The notes under the pieces are model-generated. The model was not told the origin of the DNA, searched no databases, and worked only from the letters and a program-made list of their open reading frames with translations. Shown piece after piece: positions 1-8,441 of a DNA stretch of 43,415 bases. The translations under genes were made by a program, and so were the position numbers. The stretch comes from Comamonadaceae bacterium (lineage in GTDB: Bacteria > Pseudomonadota > Gammaproteobacteria > Burkholderiales > Burkholderiaceae_C), in contig JANXRP010000159.1 of the NCBI GenBank assembly GCA_025352965.1, positions 1 through 43,415 of the forward strand. Reading direction: 5' to 3'. Each line of letters opens with the position of its first letter. The first letter of the stretch is position 1.

Positions 1-202
1 CTTGGAAATGCGCCCACAACGCCTCTTGGCTCGCCCATTCCTCTACAAACACCAACTTGCGCGGGTTCTCAGAGTCAATATGTACGGCATGCGCCACGCA
101 ACCAGCCTCTAGGCGCGAGCGCGTGACATGCTCTTGGCTTAGCGCCAAAGCCTCGGCGAGCTTGCCTTCGCGGGCGATGATGTCGCCTACTACCAAAATC
201 AT
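1..202 (-). CDS. ABM-domain (YgiN-like) putative quinol monooxygenase, 3' end outside window
   Basis: This is a partial reading frame of 67 codons that runs off the left edge. The ATG at 202-200 overlaps the scoB stop codon in an ATGA junction, which implies translational coupling. The visible protein begins [19 protein letters not shown] and contains a central [11 protein letters not shown] helix and turn, then [14 protein letters not shown]. That is the order expected for the antibiotic-biosynthesis-monooxygenase (dimeric alpha/beta ferredoxin-like) fold, in which family members oxidise quinols or small aromatics without a cofactor. The substrate cannot be told. It is the last visible gene of the leftward relA-scoA-scoB run. 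Family assignment is good; the function is inferred. Confidence 0.75.
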   Translation of the reverse strand, partial: MILVVGDIIAREGKLAEALALSQEHVTRSRLEAGCVAHAVHIDSENPRKLVFVEEWASQEALWAHFQ

Positions 203-837
203 ACGAAAGCCACACCTGTCTTGCTTTGCAGCTCTTCCATCGTCACGCCAGCAGCGAGTTCGACAACTTTTAAACCTTCTGGTGTCACGTCCATCACTGC
301 AAGGTCGGTGATGATGCGATCGACCACGCCTTTGCCTGTGAGTGGCAAGGTGCAGTTTGGCAAAATTTTCATATCCTCCGTGCCATCTTTCTTTTTGGCG
401 ACGTGCTCCATCAGCACAATCACGCGCTTCACGCCAGCCACCAAATCCATCGCACCGCCCATGCCTTTGACCATCTTGCCTGGAATCATCCAGTTGGCCA
501 AATCACCGTGCTCGCTGACTTGCATGGCACCCAAGATGGAGAGATTAATCTTGCCGCCACGGATCATGGCGAAGCTTTCGTGGCTGCCAAAAATAGAAGA
601 TCCTTTGATCGTGGTCACGGTTTGCTTGCCTGCGTTGATGAGGTCGGCATCGACTTCGCCATCCATCGGGAATGCGCCAATACCCAACATGCCGTTTTCG
701 CTTTGCAGCCACACGTCCATGGTGGATGGCACATGGTTCGCCACTAGCGTGGGCATACCGATACCGAGGTTGACGTAGAAACCATCTTGCAATTCTTTAG
801 CAGCACGCGCCGCCATTTGATCTTGTGTCCAAGCCAT
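199..837 (-). CDS. scoB: 3-oxoacid CoA-transferase, beta subunit (ScoB/PcaJ type)
   Basis: This is the 212-residue beta subunit of a family I CoA-transferase, which moves CoA between succinyl-CoA and a 3-oxoacid (acetoacetate, or 3-oxoadipate in the Pca enzymes). The catalytic glutamate lies in the SENG segment, E47, followed by GMLGIG, as in the family. The start is the ATG at 837, with an AGGAG inside the end of scoA 7-8 bases upstream. It begins 2 bp after the scoA stop, so the two subunits are probably made together. It overlaps the downstream ABM-domain gene by four bases. Sequence alone does not decide between acetoacetate and 3-oxoadipate as substrate. Confidence 0.9.
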   Translation of the reverse strand: MAWTQDQMAARAAKELQDGFYVNLGIGMPTLVANHVPSTMDVWLQSENGMLGIGAFPMDGEVDADLINAGKQTVTTIKGSSIFGSHESFAMIRGGKINLSILGAMQVSEHGDLANWMIPGKMVKGMGGAMDLVAGVKRVIVLMEHVAKKKDGTEDMKILPNCTLPLTGKGVVDRIITDLAVMDVTPEGLKVVELAAGVTMEELQSKTGVAFV

Positions 838-839
838 GA

Positions 840-1547
840 TTACGCTCCTGCTTTCTCAGTGATAGTTCTTTTTTCAATGCGCTTTTCAGGCGTTGCGTTC
901 AGCACAATGCGGTGCACATAAATACCTGGTAAGTGAATATCGTCGGGCGCTAACTCGCCTGTTTCGACAATTTTTTCAACTTCGACGATGCAAATTTTTC
1001 CTGCCATCGCCGCAGCAGGATTAAAGTTACGCGCGGTTAAGCGAAAACGTAAATTGCCCGACTTATCGGCCACATCGGCTTTGACGAGTGCCACATCAGG
1101 CACCAGCGAGCGCTCCATCACATAGGTCTCGCCATCAAATTCGCGCAGTTCTTTTCCATCCGCCACCACCGTGCCCACGCCTGTTTTGGTGAAGAAGGCT
1201 GGGATGCCCGCACCGCCTGCACGCAGCTTCTCAGCCAGTGTACCTTGCGGCGTGAACTCTAGGCCCAGCTCGCCCGCCAGATATTGACGCTCAAACTCTT
1301 TGTTTTCGCCCACATAAGAGGAAATCATTTTTTTGATTTGACGCGTCTGCAAGAGCTTGCCAAGGCCAAAATCATCAACACCTGCGTTGTTAGAAATAGC
1401 CGTTAAATTTTGTACGCCAGAGTCTTTGACCGCATCAATCAAGGCTTCGGGGATACCGCAAAGGCCAAAACCACCAACGGCAATCAATTGGTTGTCAAAC
1501 AACACACCGTCTAGCGCCGCACGGGCGCTGGGATAAATCTTATTCAA
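840..1547 (-). CDS. scoA: 3-oxoacid CoA-transferase, alpha subunit (ScoA/PcaI type)
   Basis: This is the 235-residue alpha subunit of the CoA-transferase heteromer and partner of the adjacent scoB. Residues 24-34 carry the [10 protein letters not shown] glycine-rich CoA-binding segment typical of family I alpha subunits. The start codon is TTG at 1547-1545: no in-frame ATG lies near it, while an AGGAG at 1554-1558 sits six bases upstream, so the TTG is well supported. The gene lies 38 bp downstream of relA in the same direction, with no visible terminator between them. Full length for the family. Confidence 0.9.
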   Translation of the reverse strand: MNKIYPSARAALDGVLFDNQLIAVGGFGLCGIPEALIDAVKDSGVQNLTAISNNAGVDDFGLGKLLQTRQIKKMISSYVGENKEFERQYLAGELGLEFTPQGTLAEKLRAGGAGIPAFFTKTGVGTVVADGKELREFDGETYVMERSLVPDVALVKADVADKSGNLRFRLTARNFNPAAAMAGKICIVEVEKIVETGELAPDDIHLPGIYVHRIVLNATPEKRIEKRTITEKAGA

Positions 1548-1585
1548 ATCAAACTCCTAAAAAATGAATTTTAACGATACCCATG

Positions 1586-3775
1586 CTAGCGGCGACGGCA
1601 AGACCGCACACCCGCCACGGTGCGAATCGTCGCCATCACCGATGTCAGCTTAGAGGTATCACTCACCTCAGCCGTAAACGTCATCCACGCTGTCGAGCCT
1701 TCGCTGCCTTTGACAGACTGCGTTTGCACACCGATCACATTAATTTTTGAGGCGGAAAACACCTCAGAAATATCGCGCAAAAGTCCATTTCGATCAGCCG
1801 CCTGCACGCTCACATCCACAGGATAAACAGGCTGGGAAACCTTAGAGTGCCCCCAAGACACATCAATCACACGGTCACTCGATCTTGCAGCGATTTGCAC
1901 GAAGTTAGAACAATCCGCGCGGTGAATACTGACGCCCTTGCCGCGCGTCACAAAACCACCAATCGCGTCGGGAGGCGCGGGCTTGCAGCATTTAGAGAGC
2001 GTTGTCATCAGCGAGTCCACACCCACCACCAGCACACCACTTTTATCGTTTGAATGTTTTTTAGCTTTTGATTTTTTATAAATTAAAAACTCATCGGGCG
2101 GCAGCAAGTCAGTAGCTGGTTTGAAGTGCGTTTCAATGGTTTTGAGCGAGAACTCATCTTTACCCACAGATTCAAACAAATCGTCAGAGGATTTAAAACC
2201 CAGTGCATCCGCTAAATCTTCTAGCTTTGTTGCCGTCTTGCCTTCGCGCTGCAAGAGCTTCTCAACCGCTTCGCGTCCGCGCGCAATCGTCTCATCCAAG
2301 ACCTGCGCATTAAACCAAGCTCGCACTTTGGCACGGCCTCGGCTACTGGCCATAAATCCCAGCTCAGGATTCAGCCAATCACGCGAAGGCCCACCTTCCT
2401 TGGTTGTGGTGATGGCCACCGTCTGACCGCTTTGCAGCTTGGTATTGAGTGGCACAAGTACGCCGTCCACTGTTGCACCTCGGCAGCGGTGACCAATCGT
2501 GCTGTGCAGTTGATACGCGAAATCGACGGGGGTTGCGCCTTGCGGTAAATCGATGATGGCAGCTTCGGGTGTGAGCACATAAATACGATCTTGTAAGAGA
2601 GATGTATCGAGCCTTGACTCGCTCGTTGCCACTTCACGCTCCCAATCGAACAGTGCACGCAACATGACAATTTTGCGGTCATAGTCCCCGCTGGCTTGCA
2701 CGCCGCTATAACCCTTAGCGCCCGCTTCTTTGTATGCCCAATGCGCGGCTACGCCTTGCTCAGCATGCTCGTGCATGAGATAAGTGCGAATTTGTACTTC
2801 AATGGGCTTGATGTCTTCAGGGTCAACAACGACCGTGTGCAACGACTGATAACCGTTCGATTTGGGCTTGGCAATGTAATCGTCAAATTCTTCCGTAATT
2901 GGCGCAAAACGACTATGGATATGGGCTAGCGCCGCATAGCAATCCTCTATGCTGTCAACCAAAACACGCATAGCGCGTACATCAAACACACGTTCAAACG
3001 GTAGATTTTTGCCACGCATTTTGCGAGCGATGCTGTAAATGTGCTTGGGGCGAGCCTCTACAGTCGCCGTGATTTTTTGCACCGCCAACTCCGTTTGCAA
3101 CTGAGTACGAAGCAGTTCAATTTTGGCGCTTCGTTCAGCACGTTTATCCAACAGCAAACGGGCAATCTCTTTGTACTCGGCTGGCTCTAAAAACCGAAAG
3201 CTAAGGTCTTCTAATTCCCATTTAATTTGCGAGAGTCCAAGGCGGTTTGCCAGCGGGGCAAAGATGTCCAATGTTTCGCGAGCAATCGAATGGCGAGCCA
3301 ATACCAACGCGGCCTGCCGAGCATCACCCGTATTGGTTTTAGAAAAATTAGCGGCATAAAACCTAAGCGTTTGCAAGCGTGAAGCCAGCCGAAGCAGCAC
3401 CACCCGCAAATCGCGGCCAAATGCCAAAAGCATCTTGCGGATATTCTCTGTTTGAGACTGTACGCCGCCAGCCAAACCTGCAGCCGTACGCGAACGATCC
3501 TGCAAGTCAATCAGTTGGCGCGTCTCTACGGTCAGCCTCGCGACACCTTCACCAAAATTTTTGGTTAGCACCTCAAGCGGTTTGTTCAATGAGTCAACGG
3601 CATAGAGCAAATAGCACGCAGCTTGTAACTCTTCCGAGCCGTCCAAATCAGCAGCAATAGCAGCTGCGCCGATTGCATGCTCTAGCGCGGCCTCGCCCGA
3701 GGCAAGCCGAATATCCGCTATCAAAACGGACGCAAAGTCGCGGGCGCGGGTAGTAAGTTCTGTGTTGAAAGGCAT
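1586..3775 (-). CDS. relA: GTP pyrophosphokinase RelA, synthetase-only (p)ppGpp synthase
   Basis: This is a long RSH protein of 729 residues from the ATG at 3775 (an upstream in-frame TTG at 3805 would add ten residues but has no ribosome-binding site). Domain order: degenerate HD hydrolase region (about 25-175), synthetase (about 235-350), TGS (about 395-460), helical region, zinc-finger-like segment with CC at 596-597, H618 and C622, and a C-terminal ACT domain (about 655-729). The His-Asp pair of active hydrolases is missing; the equivalent stretch reads LLYAVDSLN (57-65). The synthetase has EFDD at 296-299, the signature of monofunctional RelA, where SpoT has RFKD. It should therefore make but not degrade (p)ppGpp on stalled ribosomes. 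A SpoT must be encoded elsewhere. Confidence 0.93.
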   Translation of the reverse strand: MPFNTELTTRARDFASVLIADIRLASGEAALEHAIGAAAIAADLDGSEELQAACYLLYAVDSLNKPLEVLTKNFGEGVARLTVETRQLIDLQDRSRTAAGLAGGVQSQTENIRKMLLAFGRDLRVVLLRLASRLQTLRFYAANFSKTNTGDARQAALVLARHSIARETLDIFAPLANRLGLSQIKWELEDLSFRFLEPAEYKEIARLLLDKRAERSAKIELLRTQLQTELAVQKITATVEARPKHIYSIARKMRGKNLPFERVFDVRAMRVLVDSIEDCYAALAHIHSRFAPITEEFDDYIAKPKSNGYQSLHTVVVDPEDIKPIEVQIRTYLMHEHAEQGVAAHWAYKEAGAKGYSGVQASGDYDRKIVMLRALFDWEREVATSESRLDTSLLQDRIYVLTPEAAIIDLPQGATPVDFAYQLHSTIGHRCRGATVDGVLVPLNTKLQSGQTVAITTTKEGGPSRDWLNPELGFMASSRGRAKVRAWFNAQVLDETIARGREAVEKLLQREGKTATKLEDLADALGFKSSDDLFESVGKDEFSLKTIETHFKPATDLLPPDEFLIYKKSKAKKHSNDKSGVLVVGVDSLMTTLSKCCKPAPPDAIGGFVTRGKGVSIHRADCSNFVQIAARSSDRVIDVSWGHSKVSQPVYPVDVSVQAADRNGLLRDISEVFSASKINVIGVQTQSVKGSEGSTAWMTFTAEVSDTSKLTSVMATIRTVAGVRSCRRR

Positions 3776-3872
3776 AGCAAGATTATGGTTTGAATCCAAT
3801 CGCAAACTATCTGCGTATTAAGAGATGGAAGCTTGTCCTCCATCATTTTTTTATCTATCTTTAGGAGTTTTC

Positions 3873-4433
3873 ATGAAAACAATCGCTACTCGCCTAAGCC
3901 TTGCCTCTACCGCTGCGCTCACCCTAGTCGGCCTAGCTGCCTGCGGCAGCATGTCCATGACACCGCCCTACTCGCAAGGGGCACTGCCCGCCAGCGTCCA
4001 AGTGCCTGCGGGTCACACAGTTGCGTGGGAGACGGTCGGCATCGGCAGCATTACCTATCAATGCGATGCCAAAAAAGACATGGCTAATCAATTTGAATGG
4101 CGCTTTGTCGGACCCGATGCTAAATTAAACGATCGCCAAGGCAAGCAAGTCGGCAAATACTTTGGCCCTCCTGCCACGTGGGAAAGCTTGGACGGCTCCA
4201 AACTCACTGGCGTACAAGTTGCTGTCGCGCCCAGCAGCGCTGGCAACATCCCCCTGCAACTGGTCAAAGCCAATCCTGCAATGGGCAGCGGTGGCATGAA
4301 CGGAGTCAGCTACATCCAGCGCGTAGCGACACAAGGCGGCGTTGCGCCAACAAGCCCATGCGACATGGCAGCGGTTGGCAGCAAGCAGGTGGTGAACTAC
4401 CAAGCGGATTACATTTTTTATAAACCGCAGTAA
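3873..4433 (+). CDS. DUF3455 family lipoprotein
   Basis: This is a 186-residue predicted lipoprotein. A 23-residue signal peptide ends in the lipobox LAAC, with C24 as the lipidated cysteine. The mature part begins with a PPYSQGALPASVQVPAGH segment and contains ITYQC and FEWRFVGPDA, then VSYIQRV near the C-terminus, the layout of DUF3455 proteins common in Burkholderiales. No function is known for the family. The start is ATG 3873, with AGGAG five bases upstream; an upstream in-frame ATG at 3825 would place 16 residues before the signal peptide and is rejected. It is divergent from relA and converges on the Bug receptor gene 24 bp away. Confidence 0.8.
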   Translation: MKTIATRLSLASTAALTLVGLAACGSMSMTPPYSQGALPASVQVPAGHTVAWETVGIGSITYQCDAKKDMANQFEWRFVGPDAKLNDRQGKQVGKYFGPPATWESLDGSKLTGVQVAVAPSSAGNIPLQLVKANPAMGSGGMNGVSYIQRVATQGGVAPTSPCDMAAVGSKQVVNYQADYIFYKPQ

Positions 4434-4457
4434 TTGAGCCTCGGCTGGGCTGCTAGC

Positions 4458-5444
4458 TCACTCCTGCTTAATTCCCAGCCTCTCGATAATCGTCTTCCAT
4501 TTTTTGGTCTCAGCGCTAAGCGTGCTGGCAAAGCTCTCAGCCGAGCCACCAACGACCTCTAAACCTGCGGCTGTGAGCCGTGCACGAACGGCATCGTCTT
4601 TCAGCACGGCATCAAACTCACGGTTCATGCGCTCCACAACGACTTTGGGCGTGGCGCTTGGTACCAAGATGCCATTCCATGCCAGTGCTTCAAACTGGGC
4701 AAGTTCTTTAATGCCACTTTCTCTAACAGTTGGAATGTCTGGCAAGATAGAAAAGCGCTTGGGCGAGCTCACCGCCAACGCCCGCATCTTGCCTGCTTTG
4801 ACCTGCGGCATGATGATGGTGGGAATGGTAAAAATCATCTGTGTGTCGTTGGCGGCAACCGAGAACGTGGCTGGCGGCGATCCGTTGTATGGGATATGCG
4901 TAGCGAAGATATTTGCTTCTGACTTGAAGAGCTCCATCGCCAAGTGCGAGCTAGAACCCACACCCACCGATGCGTAGTTGTATTTAGCAGGATTAGCACG
5001 CAAAAAAGTCACCAGCTCTTGTGTGGTTTTGACAGGCAAGCCTGCGTTCACGGCCAACACATTAGGTTGGCTCGTCGTCATGATGACAGGTGTTAAATCT
5101 TTGGCGGGGTCATACGGCAGTTTGCTAATGAACTGCGTAAACGCGAGGGGCCCATTGAACGACAGCACAAAGGTGTGGCCATCGGGCGCGGCTTTGGCAG
5201 CCATATTGGTGGCAATCGTGCCGCTACCACCTGCTACGTTTTCAATAACGACGCTTTGCCCTACGCGCGGCGCAAGCTTCTCGCTCATTGACCTAGCAAT
5301 CACATCCAGCGAGCTACCTGCTGGCGCTGCCACTAAAAACCGTAGCGGCTTGCTAGGCCAAGCGGATTGGGCGCTCTGGGCATGCACGGCCTGCAGACCA
5401 AGCGTCATAAGGCTTACGGCAATGATGCTTATTAATTTTTTCAT
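4458..5444 (-). CDS. Bug/TctC-family tripartite tricarboxylate transporter periplasmic receptor
   Basis: This is a 328-residue periplasmic binding protein. A Sec signal peptide ends near VHA-Q (about residue 22), followed by WPSKPLRFLVAAPAGSSLDV, the classic Bug N-terminus, then VIENVAGGSGTIAT and the APDGHTF loop. These receptors bind carboxylates or other small metabolites. Many Burkholderiales carry dozens of orphan copies without adjacent tctAB, as here. It lies 17 bp downstream of an alpha/beta hydrolase gene in the same direction, so it is probably co-expressed with the two hydrolases and may bind a related ester or acid. The ligand is not predictable. Confidence 0.9.
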   Translation of the reverse strand: MKKLISIIAVSLMTLGLQAVHAQSAQSAWPSKPLRFLVAAPAGSSLDVIARSMSEKLAPRVGQSVVIENVAGGSGTIATNMAAKAAPDGHTFVLSFNGPLAFTQFISKLPYDPAKDLTPVIMTTSQPNVLAVNAGLPVKTTQELVTFLRANPAKYNYASVGVGSSSHLAMELFKSEANIFATHIPYNGSPPATFSVAANDTQMIFTIPTIIMPQVKAGKMRALAVSSPKRFSILPDIPTVRESGIKELAQFEALAWNGILVPSATPKVVVERMNREFDAVLKDDAVRARLTAAGLEVVGGSAESFASTLSAETKKWKTIIERLGIKQE

Positions 5445-5461
5445 AATTGATTCAATCCTAG

Positions 5462-6406
5462 TCAGTCCATTAAAAATTGGGTCACTAAATCGTGCTGGTC
5501 TTTGGCTACAAAAGTGGGGGCGTGCCCTACACCTACAAACTCAACTAGGCGAGCGGGTACAGGCATTTTGTGGCCACGCTTTGTCATCGCTTTGGCTGTA
5601 GCTGCTGATAGCAAATCGGACTCTTGGCCGCGTGTAATCAAGGTTTTTGCCGTGATGTGCTCGTAGAGTTGCCACATCATGGCTTCGCCCGCAGCGGTAG
5701 TTTCGCGGCTAGCCGTTTTAAACAGCGTTGCGATGGCGGGATCGTACGCCAAGGTGAATTTGCCATCTGCACATTTTTTCATTTGATGTTTGGATAGCTC
5801 CAGCCACTGCGCCGTCGTATGTGGACCAAAGCTGGAAGCCAACACCCACATGGCATCCGCACCTTGTTGCTCGGTTTCAAAAATACCAACACCCGGCGCA
5901 TGCCGCCCCAAATAGGCACCTATGCGAACCAAAGACGACCACTCAATCACGGGACCCACATCGTTTAAAACCAAATGGCGCGGAACCACTGGCAAGGCGA
6001 TGTCACCAAGGCCCACTGAGCCTAAAACGGCCATGCCAATCAAGCCGCCCATGCTGGTGCCGACCCAATCCAATGTTTCATAAGAGCTAGCGCTGTGCAA
6101 AGCTGTCAAAAACACCATCATGTCCTGCGCGTAATTGGGGATCGCATAAGTCATAGGGTCATCCGACCAATCGCTCATACCGCGTCCAATAATGTCCACA
6201 CAAATCACACGGACCGATTCACCTTTGCTGGAAGCCTTATCCAGTATGGCCTCTGCAAGCACATCAAAGTCACGGCCTTGGCGCGTCAAACCATGCACGC
6301 ACACGACCAAATGCTTAGCCGCAGGGTCGCCCCAGCTCCAATAGCCCATCTTTTTATTGCCACGATGCACAAGTGGGAAATACTCAAGCGTGGGTTGGGT
6401 TGACAT
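5462..6406 (-). CDS. Alpha/beta-fold hydrolase
   Basis: This is a 314-residue alpha/beta hydrolase. The oxyanion-hole strand VVCVHGLTRQGRDFD is at 34-48. The nucleophile elbow GTSMGG places the serine at 118. The C-terminal GVGHAPTF places the catalytic histidine at 295. VICVDIIGRGMSDW (67-80) resembles the lid-preceding region of C-C hydrolases and lactone esterases. There is no signal peptide, so it is cytoplasmic. It begins 2 bp after the stop of the upstream hydrolase and is followed 17 bp later by the Bug receptor; the three look like one transcription unit. The substrate is unknown. Confidence 0.85.
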   Translation of the reverse strand: MSTQPTLEYFPLVHRGNKKMGYWSWGDPAAKHLVVCVHGLTRQGRDFDVLAEAILDKASSKGESVRVICVDIIGRGMSDWSDDPMTYAIPNYAQDMMVFLTALHSASSYETLDWVGTSMGGLIGMAVLGSVGLGDIALPVVPRHLVLNDVGPVIEWSSLVRIGAYLGRHAPGVGIFETEQQGADAMWVLASSFGPHTTAQWLELSKHQMKKCADGKFTLAYDPAIATLFKTASRETTAAGEAMMWQLYEHITAKTLITRGQESDLLSAATAKAMTKRGHKMPVPARLVEFVGVGHAPTFVAKDQHDLVTQFLMD

Positions 6407-6408
6407 GA

Positions 6409-7332
6409 TTAGCCCTTCTTCACAAGCTCAAGCACCGTCTCATGCACCCGCGAGCCGTTTTGCTGCGTAAGCGAACTCAAAACGCTAAAGTGATTTCGCG
6501 ATTCAACCGATGACACCGTTGGCACAACCGCCTTGCCCCAAGCTGTTTGCATGAGCGCGTTTTGACGAATGAATTCTGCGCTTTCATCTGCGCCCACAAA
6601 GCAGTGAAGCTTTCCACTAGACGGGGCGCTAAGCCATACTGGGCTTGCCTTCGCAGCGTCCGCTTCGGTGAGTTTGAGCGAGTCTTTCAAAAATGGCGTG
6701 TGGCGTATCGGCTCCAAGTCAAACAGCCCCGAAATCGACACAGCGTTCTTCACCAAGTCCGCAGGCAAATCATTGGCGACCACTTGCCAAGCGCAAGCTA
6801 GCAGCATCGCTGCCAAGTGGCCTCCAGCCGAATGTCCCACCACGGTGATGCGCTTGGGGTCGCCACCAAACTTGGCGATATTGCGATACGTCCATACCAG
6901 CGCTTGCACCATTTGCATCGTGATGCTAGGGATCGTCACCGTCTCGCCATCCGTCTTCGGGCACAACGCATAGTTGGGGATGACCACGCACGCGCCTTGC
7001 AGCGTAAAAGCGGGAGCTACAAAGCTGTGATCCGATTTATCGAGCGAGCGCCAGTAGCCGCCGTGGATAAAAAACAGCACAGGCGCGTGACTCGACGTGG
7101 CAGGAAAAATATCCAACGTCTCATTCATGCCATCGTCTTGATACACGCCGTAGGGAATATCCAAACGGCAAACATGCTCTTGGCGTGCTTTGATGGAGGT
7201 GCTCTTCCAACGTGCGAAATAGCTCGCGTGATCGGGCACAAGCGCACGGTTGTTGTACTGAGCATCCAGCCAAGCAGGATCGAGTTTTGAAGTGGCTTTT
7301 GGATTGGTTTTAGATTTGTTCATGTGAATCAT
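6409..7332 (-). CDS. Alpha/beta hydrolase, arylformamidase/esterase-like
   Basis: This is a 307-residue hydrolase of the carboxylesterase/kynurenine formamidase-like group. It shows HGGYWRSLDKSDH (oxyanion HGGYW motif), IPNYALCP, and the nucleophile elbow GHSAGGHLAA. HGGYW with VIPNYAL is typical of bacterial arylformamidase-like esterases, but no kynureninase or tryptophan dioxygenase gene is nearby, so KynB is not claimed. The start is ATG 7332 or ATG 7323 (three residues shorter); neither has a clear ribosome-binding site. Its start faces that of gcvH with only 14 bp between them. It leads the leftward hydrolase-hydrolase-Bug unit. Confidence 0.8.
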   Translation of the reverse strand: MIHMNKSKTNPKATSKLDPAWLDAQYNNRALVPDHASYFARWKSTSIKARQEHVCRLDIPYGVYQDDGMNETLDIFPATSSHAPVLFFIHGGYWRSLDKSDHSFVAPAFTLQGACVVIPNYALCPKTDGETVTIPSITMQMVQALVWTYRNIAKFGGDPKRITVVGHSAGGHLAAMLLACAWQVVANDLPADLVKNAVSISGLFDLEPIRHTPFLKDSLKLTEADAAKASPVWLSAPSSGKLHCFVGADESAEFIRQNALMQTAWGKAVVPTVSSVESRNHFSVLSSLTQQNGSRVHETVLELVKKG

Positions 7333-7346
7333 TTTAGAATGAGCCC

Positions 7347-7721
7347 ATGAACCTTTATTTCACCGAAGAACACCAATGGGCACGGCTATCAGCCGACGGC
7401 CAAACCGCCACCATCGGCATTAGCCAACACGCGCAAGACGCGCTTGGTGATATTGTTTTTGTAGAACTGCCTGCTATTGGCAAGCGATTTTCGAAAATGG
7501 ATGTGGGTGCGATTGTGGAGTCGGTCAAAACTGCTGCCGATGTCTTTATGCCACTTAGCGGTGAAGTCATTAAAGTGAATGAAGCGCTACGCGCCGACCC
7601 AGCGCTGGCTAACACGGACCCCATGGATGACGGCTGGTTTATAAAAATCAAACTTGATCTCGCCAATACAGCCGCCGAGGTTGCCAAGCTAATCCCAGAA
7701 TCAAGTTATCAGCCGTTGTAG
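7347..7721 (+). CDS. gcvH: Glycine cleavage system H protein
   Basis: This is the 124-residue lipoyl carrier of the glycine cleavage system, which shuttles the aminomethyl group between the P, T and L proteins. The lipoylation site ESVKTAADVFMPLSGEV places the modified lysine at K61, and GDIVFVELP precedes it as in the family. Length and motifs are normal. Unusually, gcvT and gcvP are not adjacent; the gene stands alone between a divergent hydrolase and convergent kdpE, which ends 3 bp beyond it. No clear Shine-Dalgarno precedes the ATG, and the promoter must lie within the neighbouring hydrolase 5' end or the 14-bp gap. Confidence 0.93.
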   Translation: MNLYFTEEHQWARLSADGQTATIGISQHAQDALGDIVFVELPAIGKRFSKMDVGAIVESVKTAADVFMPLSGEVIKVNEALRADPALANTDPMDDGWFIKIKLDLANTAAEVAKLIPESSYQPL

Positions 7722-7724
7722 AAA

Positions 7725-8441
7725 TTACGCATCCAATAACAATCGATAGCCCACGCCAGTCTCTGTTAGTAGATGGCGCGGTTGTGCAGGGTCAACTTCG
7801 AGTTTTTGCCTGAGATGCGCCATATAAATCCGAAGGTAATGACTCTGTTCCGAATGTGATGGTCCCCATACATCGCGAAGCAGTTGTTTGTGCGTCATCA
7901 CCCGTCCAACATTCGCCACCAAAACTCCGAGCAAACGGTACTCTATGGGCGTCAGATGTATTTCAATACCTTCACGTCGTACAACCCTACCCAACCGATT
8001 GAATTCAACATCGCCAAATCTAAATATGCCATCACCATGTACGGCTTCACGAGATGACGTTTCATCTAAGACCGTTCTAGGTCGGCGCAAATTGGCACGA
8101 ACACGCGCCATGAGTTCCCCCAAACCAAAAGGCTTGACCAAATAGTCATCCGCACCAGCATCTAGCGCATCGATTTTGTCAGACTCCTCCGTACGGGCGG
8201 AGAGTACAAGAATGGGAACATTTGACCAGCCACGCACATCTCGTATGACGTCCATGCCATCACCATCTGGCAAGCCTAGATCAACGATTAGTAAATCTGG
8301 TTTCCGTGTTCCTGCATCAGCCAATCCACGCTTGGCTGTTTCGGCTTCATGTACGTGCCAACCCTCTGCCTCCAATGCCGTGCGCACAAAACGGCGTATT
8401 TGAATTTCGTCTTCGATAAGAATGATGACGGGCTGTGTCAT
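7725..8441 (-). CDS. kdpE: KdpE response regulator of potassium transport
   Basis: This is a 238-residue OmpR/PhoB-family regulator. The receiver domain has D54 as phospho-acceptor (VDLGLPDG), the acidic pair ED at 10-11, switch S81 and K103 in LVKPF. The winged-helix DNA-binding domain follows (about 130-236), with HLTPIEYRLL and the ending LLTETGVGYRLL. It activates kdpFABC when phosphorylated by KdpD. Its ATG overlaps the kdpD stop in ATGA, so the two are translationally coupled. It is the last gene of the kdp operon and converges on gcvH with a 3-bp gap. Confidence 0.95.
   Translation of the reverse strand: MTQPVIILIEDEIQIRRFVRTALEAEGWHVHEAETAKRGLADAGTRKPDLLIVDLGLPDGDGMDVIRDVRGWSNVPILVLSARTEESDKIDALDAGADDYLVKPFGLGELMARVRANLRRPRTVLDETSSREAVHGDGIFRFGDVEFNRLGRVVRREGIEIHLTPIEYRLLGVLVANVGRVMTHKQLLRDVWGPSHSEQSHYLRIYMAHLRQKLEVDPAQPRHLLTETGVGYRLLLDA

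Noticed and set aside
4435-4460. TGAGC and GCTCA inverted repeat between the DUF3455 and Bug genes
   Set aside because: The stem is only 5 bp with a 16-base loop and no T run, so it is not a credible terminator.
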